From Gastranaerophilus sp045639085 (GTDB lineage: Bacteria; Cyanobacteriota; Vampirovibrionia; Gastranaerophilales; Gastranaerophilaceae): DNA of 28,265 nucleotides. The position numbers and the translations under genes are program-made. Under the pieces are notes generated by a model. It saw nothing but the letters and a program-made list of their open reading frames with translations. It made no database searches and had not been told where the DNA came from. The DNA is taken from positions 1 to 28,265 of the forward strand of contig JAZUCM010000046.1 of the NCBI GenBank assembly GCA_045639085.1, written 5' to 3'. Positions 23,250 through 28,265 of the stretch are shown one piece after another; the stretch's first letter is position 1; every line of letters begins with the position of its first letter.

Positions 23250-23335
23250 ATTTACCCCCGTGTGTTACAACGCACACTACTTATTTAGTCCTTTAAAATT
23301 CCCAAATGGGACTTTTAAAGGACTTGGGGGTAAAT
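23250..23335. repeat. 86-bp nested inverted-repeat element
   Basis: Perfect 10-bp ends (ATTTACCCCC at 23250-23259, GGGGGTAAAT at 23326-23335) enclose two further hairpins: GTGTGTT/AACGCAC at 23260-23275 and a long AGTCCTTTAAAA/TTTTAAAGGACT stem at 23287-23324. The whole could fold as a three-way junction in RNA or extruded DNA. It has the look of a small non-autonomous element, with no coding content. Confidence 0.6.
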
Positions 23336-23354
23336 CTAGAAACAACCTAACTTT

Positions 23355-23372
23355 CCTCCCTGAATGGGGAGG
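23355..23372. repeat. palindrome CCTCCC/GGGAGG
   Basis: Perfect 6-bp GC-rich arms with loop TGAATG. Part of the repeat cluster between 23181 and 23600; no T run follows, so it is not a typical terminator. Confidence 0.5.
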
Positions 23373-23427
23373 ATTAAGGTGGGATGATATGGATTTTTGA
23401 GTTCAATAAAAGTCCGTTTTCGTCCAT

Positions 23428-23450
23428 TTTGGATTGGTAAATTTCCGACC
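23428..23450 (+). repeat. dispersed repeat, copy 2
   Basis: Same 23-bp segment as at 22158-22180 with one difference. Here it runs into GTTTAAAGTCGGTAAG and then the GATTGC...GCAAT palindrome, whereas copy 1 runs into the CCCTGAA palindrome. Confidence 0.8.
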
Positions 23451-23470
23451 GTTTAAAGTCGGTAAGAACT

Positions 23471-23502
23471 GGATTGCTTCGGGCTTTCGCCCTCGCAATG
23501 AC
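23471..23502. repeat. interspersed palindrome GGATTGCTTC...CGCAATGAC
   Basis: ATTGC/GCAAT outer arms and a GGGC-TTTC-GCCC inner hairpin. Read on the minus strand it has the form GTCATTGCGAG...GAAGCAATCC, a dispersed palindromic repeat I recall from many unrelated bacterial genomes. Confidence 0.65.
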
Positions 23503-23600
23503 AAAAAACACTTCCGACCAAACTGGACAATAAAATACAGCGCTCCAGCCTCAGCTCGCTCGCGCGATTCGAACCTTGGTTCTCATCCATCGCTCCAAAA

Positions 23601-23640
23601 GAAAATAAAAGACCCACTTTAATGTGGGTCTTTTATTTTC
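23601..23640. terminator. long-stem terminator downstream of tRNA-Gln
   Basis: Perfect 17-bp arms (GAAAATAAAAGACCCAC and its complement) with a 6-nt loop; the A/T ends give U-runs in both directions. On the minus strand it begins right at the tRNA discriminator base (23640) and would end the trnQ transcript. On the plus strand it would block read-through from the repeat cluster. Confidence 0.88.
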
Positions 23641-23711
23641 TGGGGCGAAAGGATTCGAACCTCTGAATGGCTGGACCAAAACCAGCTGCCTTACCACTTG
23701 GCGACGCCCCA
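23640..23711 (-). tRNA. trnQ: tRNA-Gln (anticodon TTG)
   Basis: On the minus strand the acceptor TGGGGCG pairs with CGCCCCA, followed by discriminator G, as in other tRNA-Gln. The D-arm has a GCC stem and AAGTGGTAA loop. The anticodon stem GCTGG/CCAGC holds the loop TTTTGGT with anticodon TTG. The T-arm contains GGTTCGAATCC. No CCA is encoded, so the product needs the CCA-adding enzyme (gene at 5147). It has its own promoter inside the end of the Nif3-like gene and could also be read through from gmk-coaBC. Confidence 0.96.
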
Positions 23712-23744
23712 TTGTTTTATTGCTTCGCTAGTGTTTACTCTTTT

Positions 23745-23772
23745 ATTTTACTCGCTCAATTTTTATTGTCAA
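23745..23772 (-). promoter_or_regulatory. promoter for tRNA-Gln (TTGACA-16-TAAAAT)
   Basis: On the minus strand a perfect -35 TTGACA (23767-23772), a 16-nt spacer and -10 TAAAAT (23745-23750) precede the tRNA by about 27 nt. The TGA stop of the Nif3-like gene (23769-23771) lies inside the -35 box, the same arrangement as at 195-200. Confidence 0.62.
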
Positions 23773-24467
23773 GAATTTATTTGTTTAATTGGACTTTTTT
23801 CTTTCGCAATGCAAATTTCTGTTTCATCTTGGAGAAGTTTTGCCAGCGCTTTAAGTACTAGGATTTCGCTTTCGAAGTGTCCTATGTCGATGATTGCGAT
23901 TTTACTATCAAGCGCGGCATGGAATTTTAAGTCGCCTGTCACGAGAACATCCGCGTTAGTTAGAAATGCATCATGCCAGAATTCCGCGCCACTGCCCGCA
24001 CAGAAAGCAATTCGCTTGACCGTCGAAAGTTCTTGCGGGTTTGTATAACGTATATTTGATGAAATAGTTTTTAATTTTTCAATTAGATTTTGAAGTGTCA
24101 TTGTTTTGTCACAAAATCTTAAAAAATCGTGTTGTATTTCGTGGTTTGGCGTCAGGTCAAGAGTCTGAATTAATGTCTCGGTTGTTCCGATGCTTGCTTT
24201 GTCAAGGTTTGTGTGCGCACAGTAAATATCAATTCCGCGGTTAAAGTTTAGCGGTACGGTAAAAAGCGGGTGGTGTGCGATAATAATATCGCAATTATTT
24301 TCTTGCGCTTGGTGTAAAATGTCTTCTGTTACGGTAAGGCAGAGCATGGCTTTTTTTACGGTTCTGTTTGAATACTCAATAAGCCAACCGCTCAAGTCCC
24401 ATGGCTCCGCGGTTTCAGGTGGCGCAACGTTTTCAATTCTTTGGATTAATTTATATTTCTCGACCAT
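23769..24467 (-). CDS. Nif3-like dinuclear metal centre protein (YbgI/YqfO family)
   Basis: The 232-residue protein belongs to the widely conserved NIF3 family, ring-forming proteins with a two-metal site whose cellular role is poorly defined (older labels include GTP cyclohydrolase I type 2). Seen here: a WD-x-x-G-like AEPWDLSGWLIEY (20-32), IIIAHHPLF (61-69) with metal-ligand His65 and His66, CAHTNLDKA (83-91) with Asp89, CAGSGAEF in the middle, VTGDLKFH, and a late GHFESE near 197. It is compact, without the inserted PII-like domain of longer forms. It lies 3 bp downstream of coaBC and is probably in the gmk-coaBC operon. Confidence 0.88.
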   Translation of the reverse strand: MVEKYKLIQRIENVAPPETAEPWDLSGWLIEYSNRTVKKAMLCLTVTEDILHQAQENNCDIIIAHHPLFTVPLNFNRGIDIYCAHTNLDKASIGTTETLIQTLDLTPNHEIQHDFLRFCDKTMTLQNLIEKLKTISSNIRYTNPQELSTVKRIAFCAGSGAEFWHDAFLTNADVLVTGDLKFHAALDSKIAIIDIGHFESEILVLKALAKLLQDETEICIAKEKSPIKQINS

Positions 24468-24470
24468 GCT

Positions 24471-25658
24471 TTAGAACTCTATTCTGTCAAAAATTTCTTT
24501 TGCAATAATGTTTTTTGACGCTTTCTCAATTTTTTCGATAGTGCCGTTTGAATGTAGGATGTGGACTTCATTTTCGTCACTGCCAAAGCCGATGTCTGAG
24601 CGGGAAATATCGTTTGCAATCAAGTAGTCACAGCCTTTTCGGGTGATTTTTTCCTTTGCGTTGGCTAAAAGATTTTCGCTTTCTGCGCAGAAACCAATTA
24701 TTTTAACCTGCAAATCTTCTTGTTTTTTGCGCTCGCAAAGTTCTTTTAAGATATCCGGGTTTTTGGTTAACGTTAGAGTAATTTCGTTTGAGTCCTCAGT
24801 TTTTTTGATTTTGTTTTGTGCGATTTCTTTAACTCTAAAATCTGCGACAGCTGCTGCCATGAAGATTGCGTCTTGCTCTTTCAAATATTTTAATACTTCG
24901 TTTCGCATTTCAAGAGCTGATTTAACTATTATTGCATTTTCGTTTGGAACAGTGGAAATAAGGGTTACATTTGCACCGAGTTCTTGGGCGATTTTTACAA
25001 GCGCAAAACCCATTTTCCCTGACGAATAGTTGGAAATGTAGCGTACCGGGTCGATATTTTCTAGCGTTCCACCGGCTGTTATTAAGATTTTTTTGCCCTG
25101 CAATGGTTTATTGGTTGTAAGTTCTTCCACTGTTGCGTTGAAAATAGATTCTATTGACGCGAGGCGGCCTACACCTTCGTAACCGCAGGCAAGAAAACCA
25201 CTTTCCGGCTCGATGATTTGGTAATTTAAAGTACTTAATTTTGTGAGATTTTCTTGGATAATTTTGTTGTTCCACATGTTGCAGTTCATCGCCGGTGCGA
25301 GTAAGATTTTTTTGTGGAATGCGCAGGCAACTGATGTTAAAAGGTTGTCGCAGATGCCATTTGCCAGTTTGGAAATTGTGTTTGCTGTTGTGGGAGCGAT
25401 GACGAAAATATCAGCTTCGTCAGCCAGAGAAATGTGTTCAGGCTTGAAGTCTTCGATTTCGAACTCTTTTATTGCGACTTTGTTTTGGGAAAGATTTTGC
25501 AATGTAAGTTCAGTGACAAAATTCAGGGCGTTTGGAGTTGCAATAACTTTTACATTGGCGCCATTTCGTTTGTATAGTCTAATAAGCTCACAAACTTTGT
25601 AGGCAGCGATTCCGCCGGTGATGCCGAGTAGAATGTTTTTTTCTTCGAGGTTAGTCAT
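24471..25658 (-). CDS. coaBC: bifunctional phosphopantothenoylcysteine decarboxylase / phosphopantothenate-cysteine ligase
   Basis: CoaBC makes 4'-phosphopantetheine in two steps of CoA synthesis: ligation of cysteine to phosphopantothenate, then FMN-dependent decarboxylation. The 395-residue protein has the decarboxylase half first, with LLGITGGIAAYK (10-21), catalytic His75, the PAMNCNMW motif (122-129, Asn125) and the GFLACGYEGVGRL lid with Cys158. The synthetase half follows: KKILITAGGTLENIDPVRYI (189-208), SNYSSGKMG, AAAVADFR and a KIKK stretch. Length is standard. It overlaps gmk by 8 bp, matching the common gmk-coaBC neighbourhood in bacteria. CoA made here supplies the arm used by the PPTase at 19246. 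Confidence 0.96.
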   Translation of the reverse strand: MTNLEEKNILLGITGGIAAYKVCELIRLYKRNGANVKVIATPNALNFVTELTLQNLSQNKVAIKEFEIEDFKPEHISLADEADIFVIAPTTANTISKLANGICDNLLTSVACAFHKKILLAPAMNCNMWNNKIIQENLTKLSTLNYQIIEPESGFLACGYEGVGRLASIESIFNATVEELTTNKPLQGKKILITAGGTLENIDPVRYISNYSSGKMGFALVKIAQELGANVTLISTVPNENAIIVKSALEMRNEVLKYLKEQDAIFMAAAVADFRVKEIAQNKIKKTEDSNEITLTLTKNPDILKELCERKKQEDLQVKIIGFCAESENLLANAKEKITRKGCDYLIANDISRSDIGFGSDENEVHILHSNGTIEKIEKASKNIIAKEIFDRIEF

Positions 25659-26214
25659 TTGCAGCCTCTTTTTTAATTATTTCTTCTAGAGTTAAAATAG
25701 CCGTTTCCAAATCGTCGTTAACGATTGTGTAATCGTAGGCTTGGGCGCGTTCTATTTCTGCGCGAACTTCATCCATTCTCTTTTTGATTGTTGCTTCGTC
25801 TTCGGTGTGACGGTTTCTTAGTCGATTTTCAAGTTCTTCGACGCTTGGAGGAGCGATGAAAATCATGACGGCGTTGGGCATTTGTTGTTTTACCTTTAAT
25901 CCACCTTTTGTTTCGAGTTCAAGCAGTATATTTTGCCCTTCGTTTAGGCATTTTTCAACAAAAGCGCGTTTTGTTCCGTATAAATTTTGTGCAAATTCAG
26001 CCCATTCAAGGAATTCGTTGTTTTTTATGCTGTTTTCGAATTCTTCTTTTGTCAAATAAAAGTAGTTCACACCATCGACTTCTCCTGGACGCATTTTTCG
26101 AGTGGTGCAAGAGATTGAAAGTCTGAACTCCGGATTACGTTTCAAAAATCCGTTAATTATTGTGCCTTTGCCGACGCCTGATGAACCTGATAATACGAAT
26201 AATTTTTTCTTCAT
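25651..26214 (-). CDS. gmk: guanylate kinase
   Basis: Guanylate kinase phosphorylates GMP to GDP with ATP. The protein (187 residues from Met at 26214) has the P-loop LSGSSGVGKGT (8-18), the GMP-binding SISCTTRKMRPGEVDGVNYF segment (33-52), the WAEF region and a lid with RLRNRHTED. The frame is open upstream to a TTG at 26232, but that codon overlaps the -10 box; the ATG at 26214 is chosen. The leader would be only about 3 nt. It heads the run gmk-coaBC-nif3-trnQ. Confidence 0.95.
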   Translation of the reverse strand: MKKKLFVLSGSSGVGKGTIINGFLKRNPEFRLSISCTTRKMRPGEVDGVNYFYLTKEEFENSIKNNEFLEWAEFAQNLYGTKRAFVEKCLNEGQNILLELETKGGLKVKQQMPNAVMIFIAPPSVEELENRLRNRHTEDEATIKKRMDEVRAEIERAQAYDYTIVNDDLETAILTLEEIIKKEAAND

Positions 26215-26223
26215 AATATTTCT

Positions 26224-26229
26224 ATTATA
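26224..26229 (-). promoter_or_regulatory. TATAAT -10 box directly before gmk
   Basis: On the minus strand a perfect TATAAT ends 10 nt from the gmk ATG, so the start site should lie about 3 nt upstream of the ATG. No good -35 or ribosome-binding site is present. It overlaps the rejected upstream TTG start. Confidence 0.45.
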
Positions 26230-26279
26230 CAATGAATATTTTTAAAAACCAGTAATACTTAAAATTTTACAGTAGCCTG

Positions 26280-26308
26280 TTGCAAATTTGCTTGAAATAA
26301 TGTATAAT
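26280..26308 (+). promoter_or_regulatory. promoter TTGCAA-17-TATAAT for the PilZ-decarboxylase pair
   Basis: TTGCAA (26280-26285), a 17-nt spacer and a perfect TATAAT (26303-26308) lie 44 bp before the PilZ gene. The leader of about 37 nt holds the AAGGAA ribosome-binding site. Confidence 0.7.
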
Positions 26309-26351
26309 CTAAGTATCCGAGCAAAAGATTTAGGATTTAAAAGGAATTGAT

Positions 26352-26936
26352 ATGAGAGAATTATTGGAAAAAGGTAAGAGAATTACGGTTGTTCCGACGG
26401 ATTTCAGGAACGCTAACAAAGGTACTATAACGGATGTTTCACCGGAAGGTTTTATTGTGGAGTTAGATTATGAGCCGCAAGGTATGTTAAAGCGTAATTA
26501 TTGCGAATTTTTTACGCAAAACCAGTACGGAACGCTTTATTTTACGTCTTTCCCGCATGAAATTAACGGGAAAACGTTGAGGATTGCCAATCCTGCAAAA
26601 CATAAATATCTTCAACGTCGTCAGTATACTCGTATCAAGTATAATTATGATTTGGAAATCGCAAATGGGGATGACATACACAGAATTTATTCCTTTGATA
26701 TTTCTGCCGGTGGTATGAAGTTTCGTTGCGCAGAGGCGATTAATATTGACGCAGAATATAAGATAAATTTGCCTTTGTCTTCTGTTCAAAAAGTTGAATG
26801 TTTATTTGTCCCTATTCGTATTGAAAAAGGCGATGGATACATTGTTTCAGGCAGGTTTACATATTTGAGTGAACGTGATAGAATGGTGCTTACTCAGTTC
26901 TGTGCAAAAAGAAGTATAGAAATTTGTAACAAATAA
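26352..26936 (+). CDS. PilZ-domain c-di-GMP receptor with YcgR-like N-terminal part
   Basis: The 194-residue protein has an N-terminal beta domain (residues 1-85; KGKRITVVPTDFRNANKGTI, then LYFTSFPHEINGKTLRI), resembling the accessory domain of YcgR-type proteins. A C-terminal PilZ domain follows, with R90-QYT-R94 (RxxxR) and D116-x-S118-x-x-G121, the full c-di-GMP-binding signature. It likely senses c-di-GMP in the cytoplasm and acts through protein contact; the target is unknown. It is a second PilZ module in the window, besides the C-terminus of the adhesin. AAGGAA lies before the ATG. Its stop overlaps the start of the next gene (TAATG). Confidence 0.88.
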   Translation: MRELLEKGKRITVVPTDFRNANKGTITDVSPEGFIVELDYEPQGMLKRNYCEFFTQNQYGTLYFTSFPHEINGKTLRIANPAKHKYLQRRQYTRIKYNYDLEIANGDDIHRIYSFDISAGGMKFRCAEAINIDAEYKINLPLSSVQKVECLFVPIRIEKGDGYIVSGRFTYLSERDRMVLTQFCAKRSIEICNK

Positions 26937-27985
26937 TGAGTTTGATTAGTTTATTAAAACGTAAAAATAAAAAAGTTCTGTTTACGACTCCGTCGCATGG
27001 CCAGAACTTTTTTGTTGTTCCAAAATTCAGACAGTTTTGTAAGTTCGATATCTCTGAAACGGATGCGCATGACCCGGTTTCAGCCCTTGAACGTGCAGAA
27101 ACGTGGGCTGCTGGTGTATATCATTCCAAATATACAAAATTTTTGACCAATGGTTCAAGTAGTGGAATTATAGCGGCTGTGTTGGCGTGTGTAAAACCTT
27201 GCGATAAAGTCATGGTTTGGAGTAAAGCGCATCCGTGTCATCTGAATGCGGTTCAACTTGCTGGAGCTACGCCGGTGTTTTATGAACTTCCTTTCATAGA
27301 AGATTGGGGGATTTACGGTTCCTTTGATGAAGAAATGTTAAAAGCGACACTCATGAGTGAAAAAATCTCCGCAATTATCGTTACGTCACCTAGTTATGAG
27401 GGCATTGTATCCAATGTGTCACTGATTAGTGACATTTGTCGGGCGAGTGGAGTTAAGCTTATCGTTGATGAAGCCCATGGTGCTCTTTATCCGTTTTCAG
27501 ATAAATTGCCTCAATCGTCTGTTGGGGTTGCTGATTTCACGGTTCAATCGTTACACAAAACGGCTGGTGGTTTAAATCCTACGGCATTGTTGCATTCACG
27601 TGAAATTGATCCGAGTTTTGCGCTTGCAAAAATTAATACAACGTCGCCGTCTTATCCTTTGTTGATGAGTATCGAGGCTAACATCAGATATTTGAACTCT
27701 TCTCGTGGGAAAAAATCTTTGTCTCGGCTGATTAGGTCAATTGTTCAGTTAAGAGAAAGTTGTACCTGCGTGGAGTTTTTTGGTGATGATGTGACAAAAA
27801 TTCTTGTAAAAAAAGAGGGGTTATCGGGGCATGAGCTTTCTGCGTTGTTGTTTGAACGCTTTAACATTGAAGATGAACGTACGAATGAAAAGTCAACCAT
27901 GCTTTTGACCGGAATTGGTACTACAGAAAAGAAAATCAACCGGCTTGAACATGCGTTGTTCGCCATTGGCGAGTTAAACGGTTAA
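26936..27985 (+). CDS. compact Orn/Lys/Arg decarboxylase-family PLP enzyme
   Basis: The 349-residue protein has the fold-type I core of the Orn/Lys/Arg decarboxylase major domain: FTTPSHGQ (16-23), FLTNGSSSGIIAAV (69-82), SPSYEGIVSN (151-160), PLP-binding VDEAHGALYPF (177-187; Asp178, His181) and the Schiff-base lysine in QSLHKTAGGLNPT (204-216; Lys208). Usual family members are about 450-490 residues; here the C-terminal part is short (about 270-349), so the substrate may differ. It may make a polyamine or be an uncharacterised aminolyase. It shares one base with the PilZ stop codon, so the two are translationally coupled. No terminator is seen after it. Confidence 0.82.
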   Translation: MSLISLLKRKNKKVLFTTPSHGQNFFVVPKFRQFCKFDISETDAHDPVSALERAETWAAGVYHSKYTKFLTNGSSSGIIAAVLACVKPCDKVMVWSKAHPCHLNAVQLAGATPVFYELPFIEDWGIYGSFDEEMLKATLMSEKISAIIVTSPSYEGIVSNVSLISDICRASGVKLIVDEAHGALYPFSDKLPQSSVGVADFTVQSLHKTAGGLNPTALLHSREIDPSFALAKINTTSPSYPLLMSIEANIRYLNSSRGKKSLSRLIRSIVQLRESCTCVEFFGDDVTKILVKKEGLSGHELSALLFERFNIEDERTNEKSTMLLTGIGTTEKKINRLEHALFAIGELNG

Positions 27986-28092
27986 ATGGTTAAAAAGTTA
28001 AACGGGTTTATGGAAATAAACAATGTTAAGCCGCTGCGTTTACACCATTATTGATTATGTTAACCCCCTTTAACCTATTAACACGTGGCGCA
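27986..28092. other. non-coding stretch after the decarboxylase gene
   Basis: Contains short direct repeats of GTTAAA-type hexamers (27976-28000) and a facing TTTAACC near 28066-28072, but no GC-rich hairpin with T run. I see no gene or clear terminator. Confidence 0.5.
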
Positions 28093-28161
28093 ATTTTCAT
28101 TATGCACAAAATAATCGTGGAGGCACTTGACAAATTTCCCGCCATGGTGCATAATGAAAAT
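28093..28161. promoter_or_regulatory. perfect 15-bp inverted repeat over a near-consensus promoter
   Basis: ATTTTCATTATGCAC (28093-28107) and its exact complement GTGCATAATGAAAAT (28147-28161) lie 54 bp apart, close to five helical turns. The right arm covers the -10 of a promoter TTGACA (28127-28132)-17-CATAAT (28150-28155). This looks like a paired operator for a repressor that could loop the DNA. Confidence 0.6.
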
Positions 28162-28167
28162 ATGATT

Positions 28168-28265
28168 ATGATATTACAAACTAAAAAAATGAAAAGTTCA
28201 ATAGGGGAAGGGGGGCGCCTCAAAGTCCTGATTATATCTGGCGTTGCGGTTCATGTTTTGCCGAA
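28168..28265 (+). CDS. possible start of a gene cut by the window edge
   Basis: Downstream of the promoter an open frame runs off the window, with ATG choices at 28168 and 28189 (from 28189: MKSSIGEGGRLKVLIISGVA). A hydrophobic beta-like stretch is visible (LKVLIISGVAVHVLP). Neither start has a clear ribosome-binding site, and a purine-rich GGGGAAGGGGGG lies inside the frame, so the real start might be further right. No family can be named from about 30 residues. Confidence 0.3.
   Translation, partial: MILQTKKMKSSIGEGGRLKVLIISGVAVHVLP

Noticed and set aside
23434..24048. Short plus-strand frames over the repeat cluster, tRNA-Gln and the Nif3-like gene
   Set aside because: They cross a tRNA and palindromes or lie antisense to a conserved gene; no ribosome-binding sites or motifs.
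28026..28223. Minus-strand 65-codon frame at the right edge
   Set aside because: Overlaps the promoter and inverted repeat; composition and lack of a start signal argue against a gene.

Overview
The window is about 28 kb of AT-rich bacterial DNA with densely packed housekeeping genes and a long accessory stretch in the middle. Arabinose-5-phosphate isomerase (KdsD, a Kdo/LPS step) and a secreted filamentous-haemagglutinin-type adhesin point to a diderm envelope. The tRNA-Gln lacks an encoded CCA end. Several small proteins start with a short tag built around an F-x-G or F-K-A core, which I recall from non-photosynthetic gut Cyanobacteria (Melainabacteria/Vampirovibrionia, Gastranaerophilales). 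That placement is inference from memory (about 60% sure).

Layout. 1-196: a strong leftward promoter and a tRNA-like 5' fragment with no recognisable 3' half. 197-9799: a core block with glutamate-cysteine ligase (-), rsmA-ispE (+), a lone 2-hydroxyacyl-CoA dehydratase/activase-related Fe-S protein (-), rsmE-cca (+), a DUF805-like membrane protein (-) and kdsD plus a polyprenyl-phosphate-type glycosyltransferase (+). A bidirectional terminator at 9814-9839 closes it. 9844-19173: two giant divergent genes. The leftward one is a 1833-residue adhesin with a signal peptide, a TPS-type secretion domain, seven 47-residue repeats, about 520 residues of DP-rich sequence and, unexpectedly, a C-terminal PilZ (c-di-GMP-binding type) domain. 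The rightward one is a 1142-residue protein with coiled coil and two arrays of seven 15-residue S-G-x-x-x-x-W repeats, flanked by two similar glycine-rich hydrophobic helices. 19246-23180: a phosphopantetheinyl transferase and a run of small unknown genes, four of which share the N-terminal tag; one looks like a variant HIT protein (HTHFC). 23181-23600: a cluster of palindromic repeats. 23601-26214: the leftward run gmk-coaBC-nif3-like-trnQ-terminator. 26280-27985: a PilZ protein translationally coupled to a compact Orn/Lys/Arg decarboxylase-fold enzyme. 27986-28265: a perfect 15-bp inverted repeat placed over a near-consensus promoter that drives a gene leaving the window.

Working together. 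KdsD and the glycosyltransferase build the envelope on which the adhesin would act, and the two PilZ domains suggest c-di-GMP input into surface behaviour. rsmA, rsmE, cca and trnQ serve translation; ispE, gmk, coaBC and gshA supply isoprenoids, nucleotides, CoA and gamma-glutamylcysteine. Extended -10 promoters (TGn plus a TATAAT-like hexamer) recur, and several sit so close to the ATG that leaderless mRNAs are likely. No CRISPR array, rRNA or transposase is visible.
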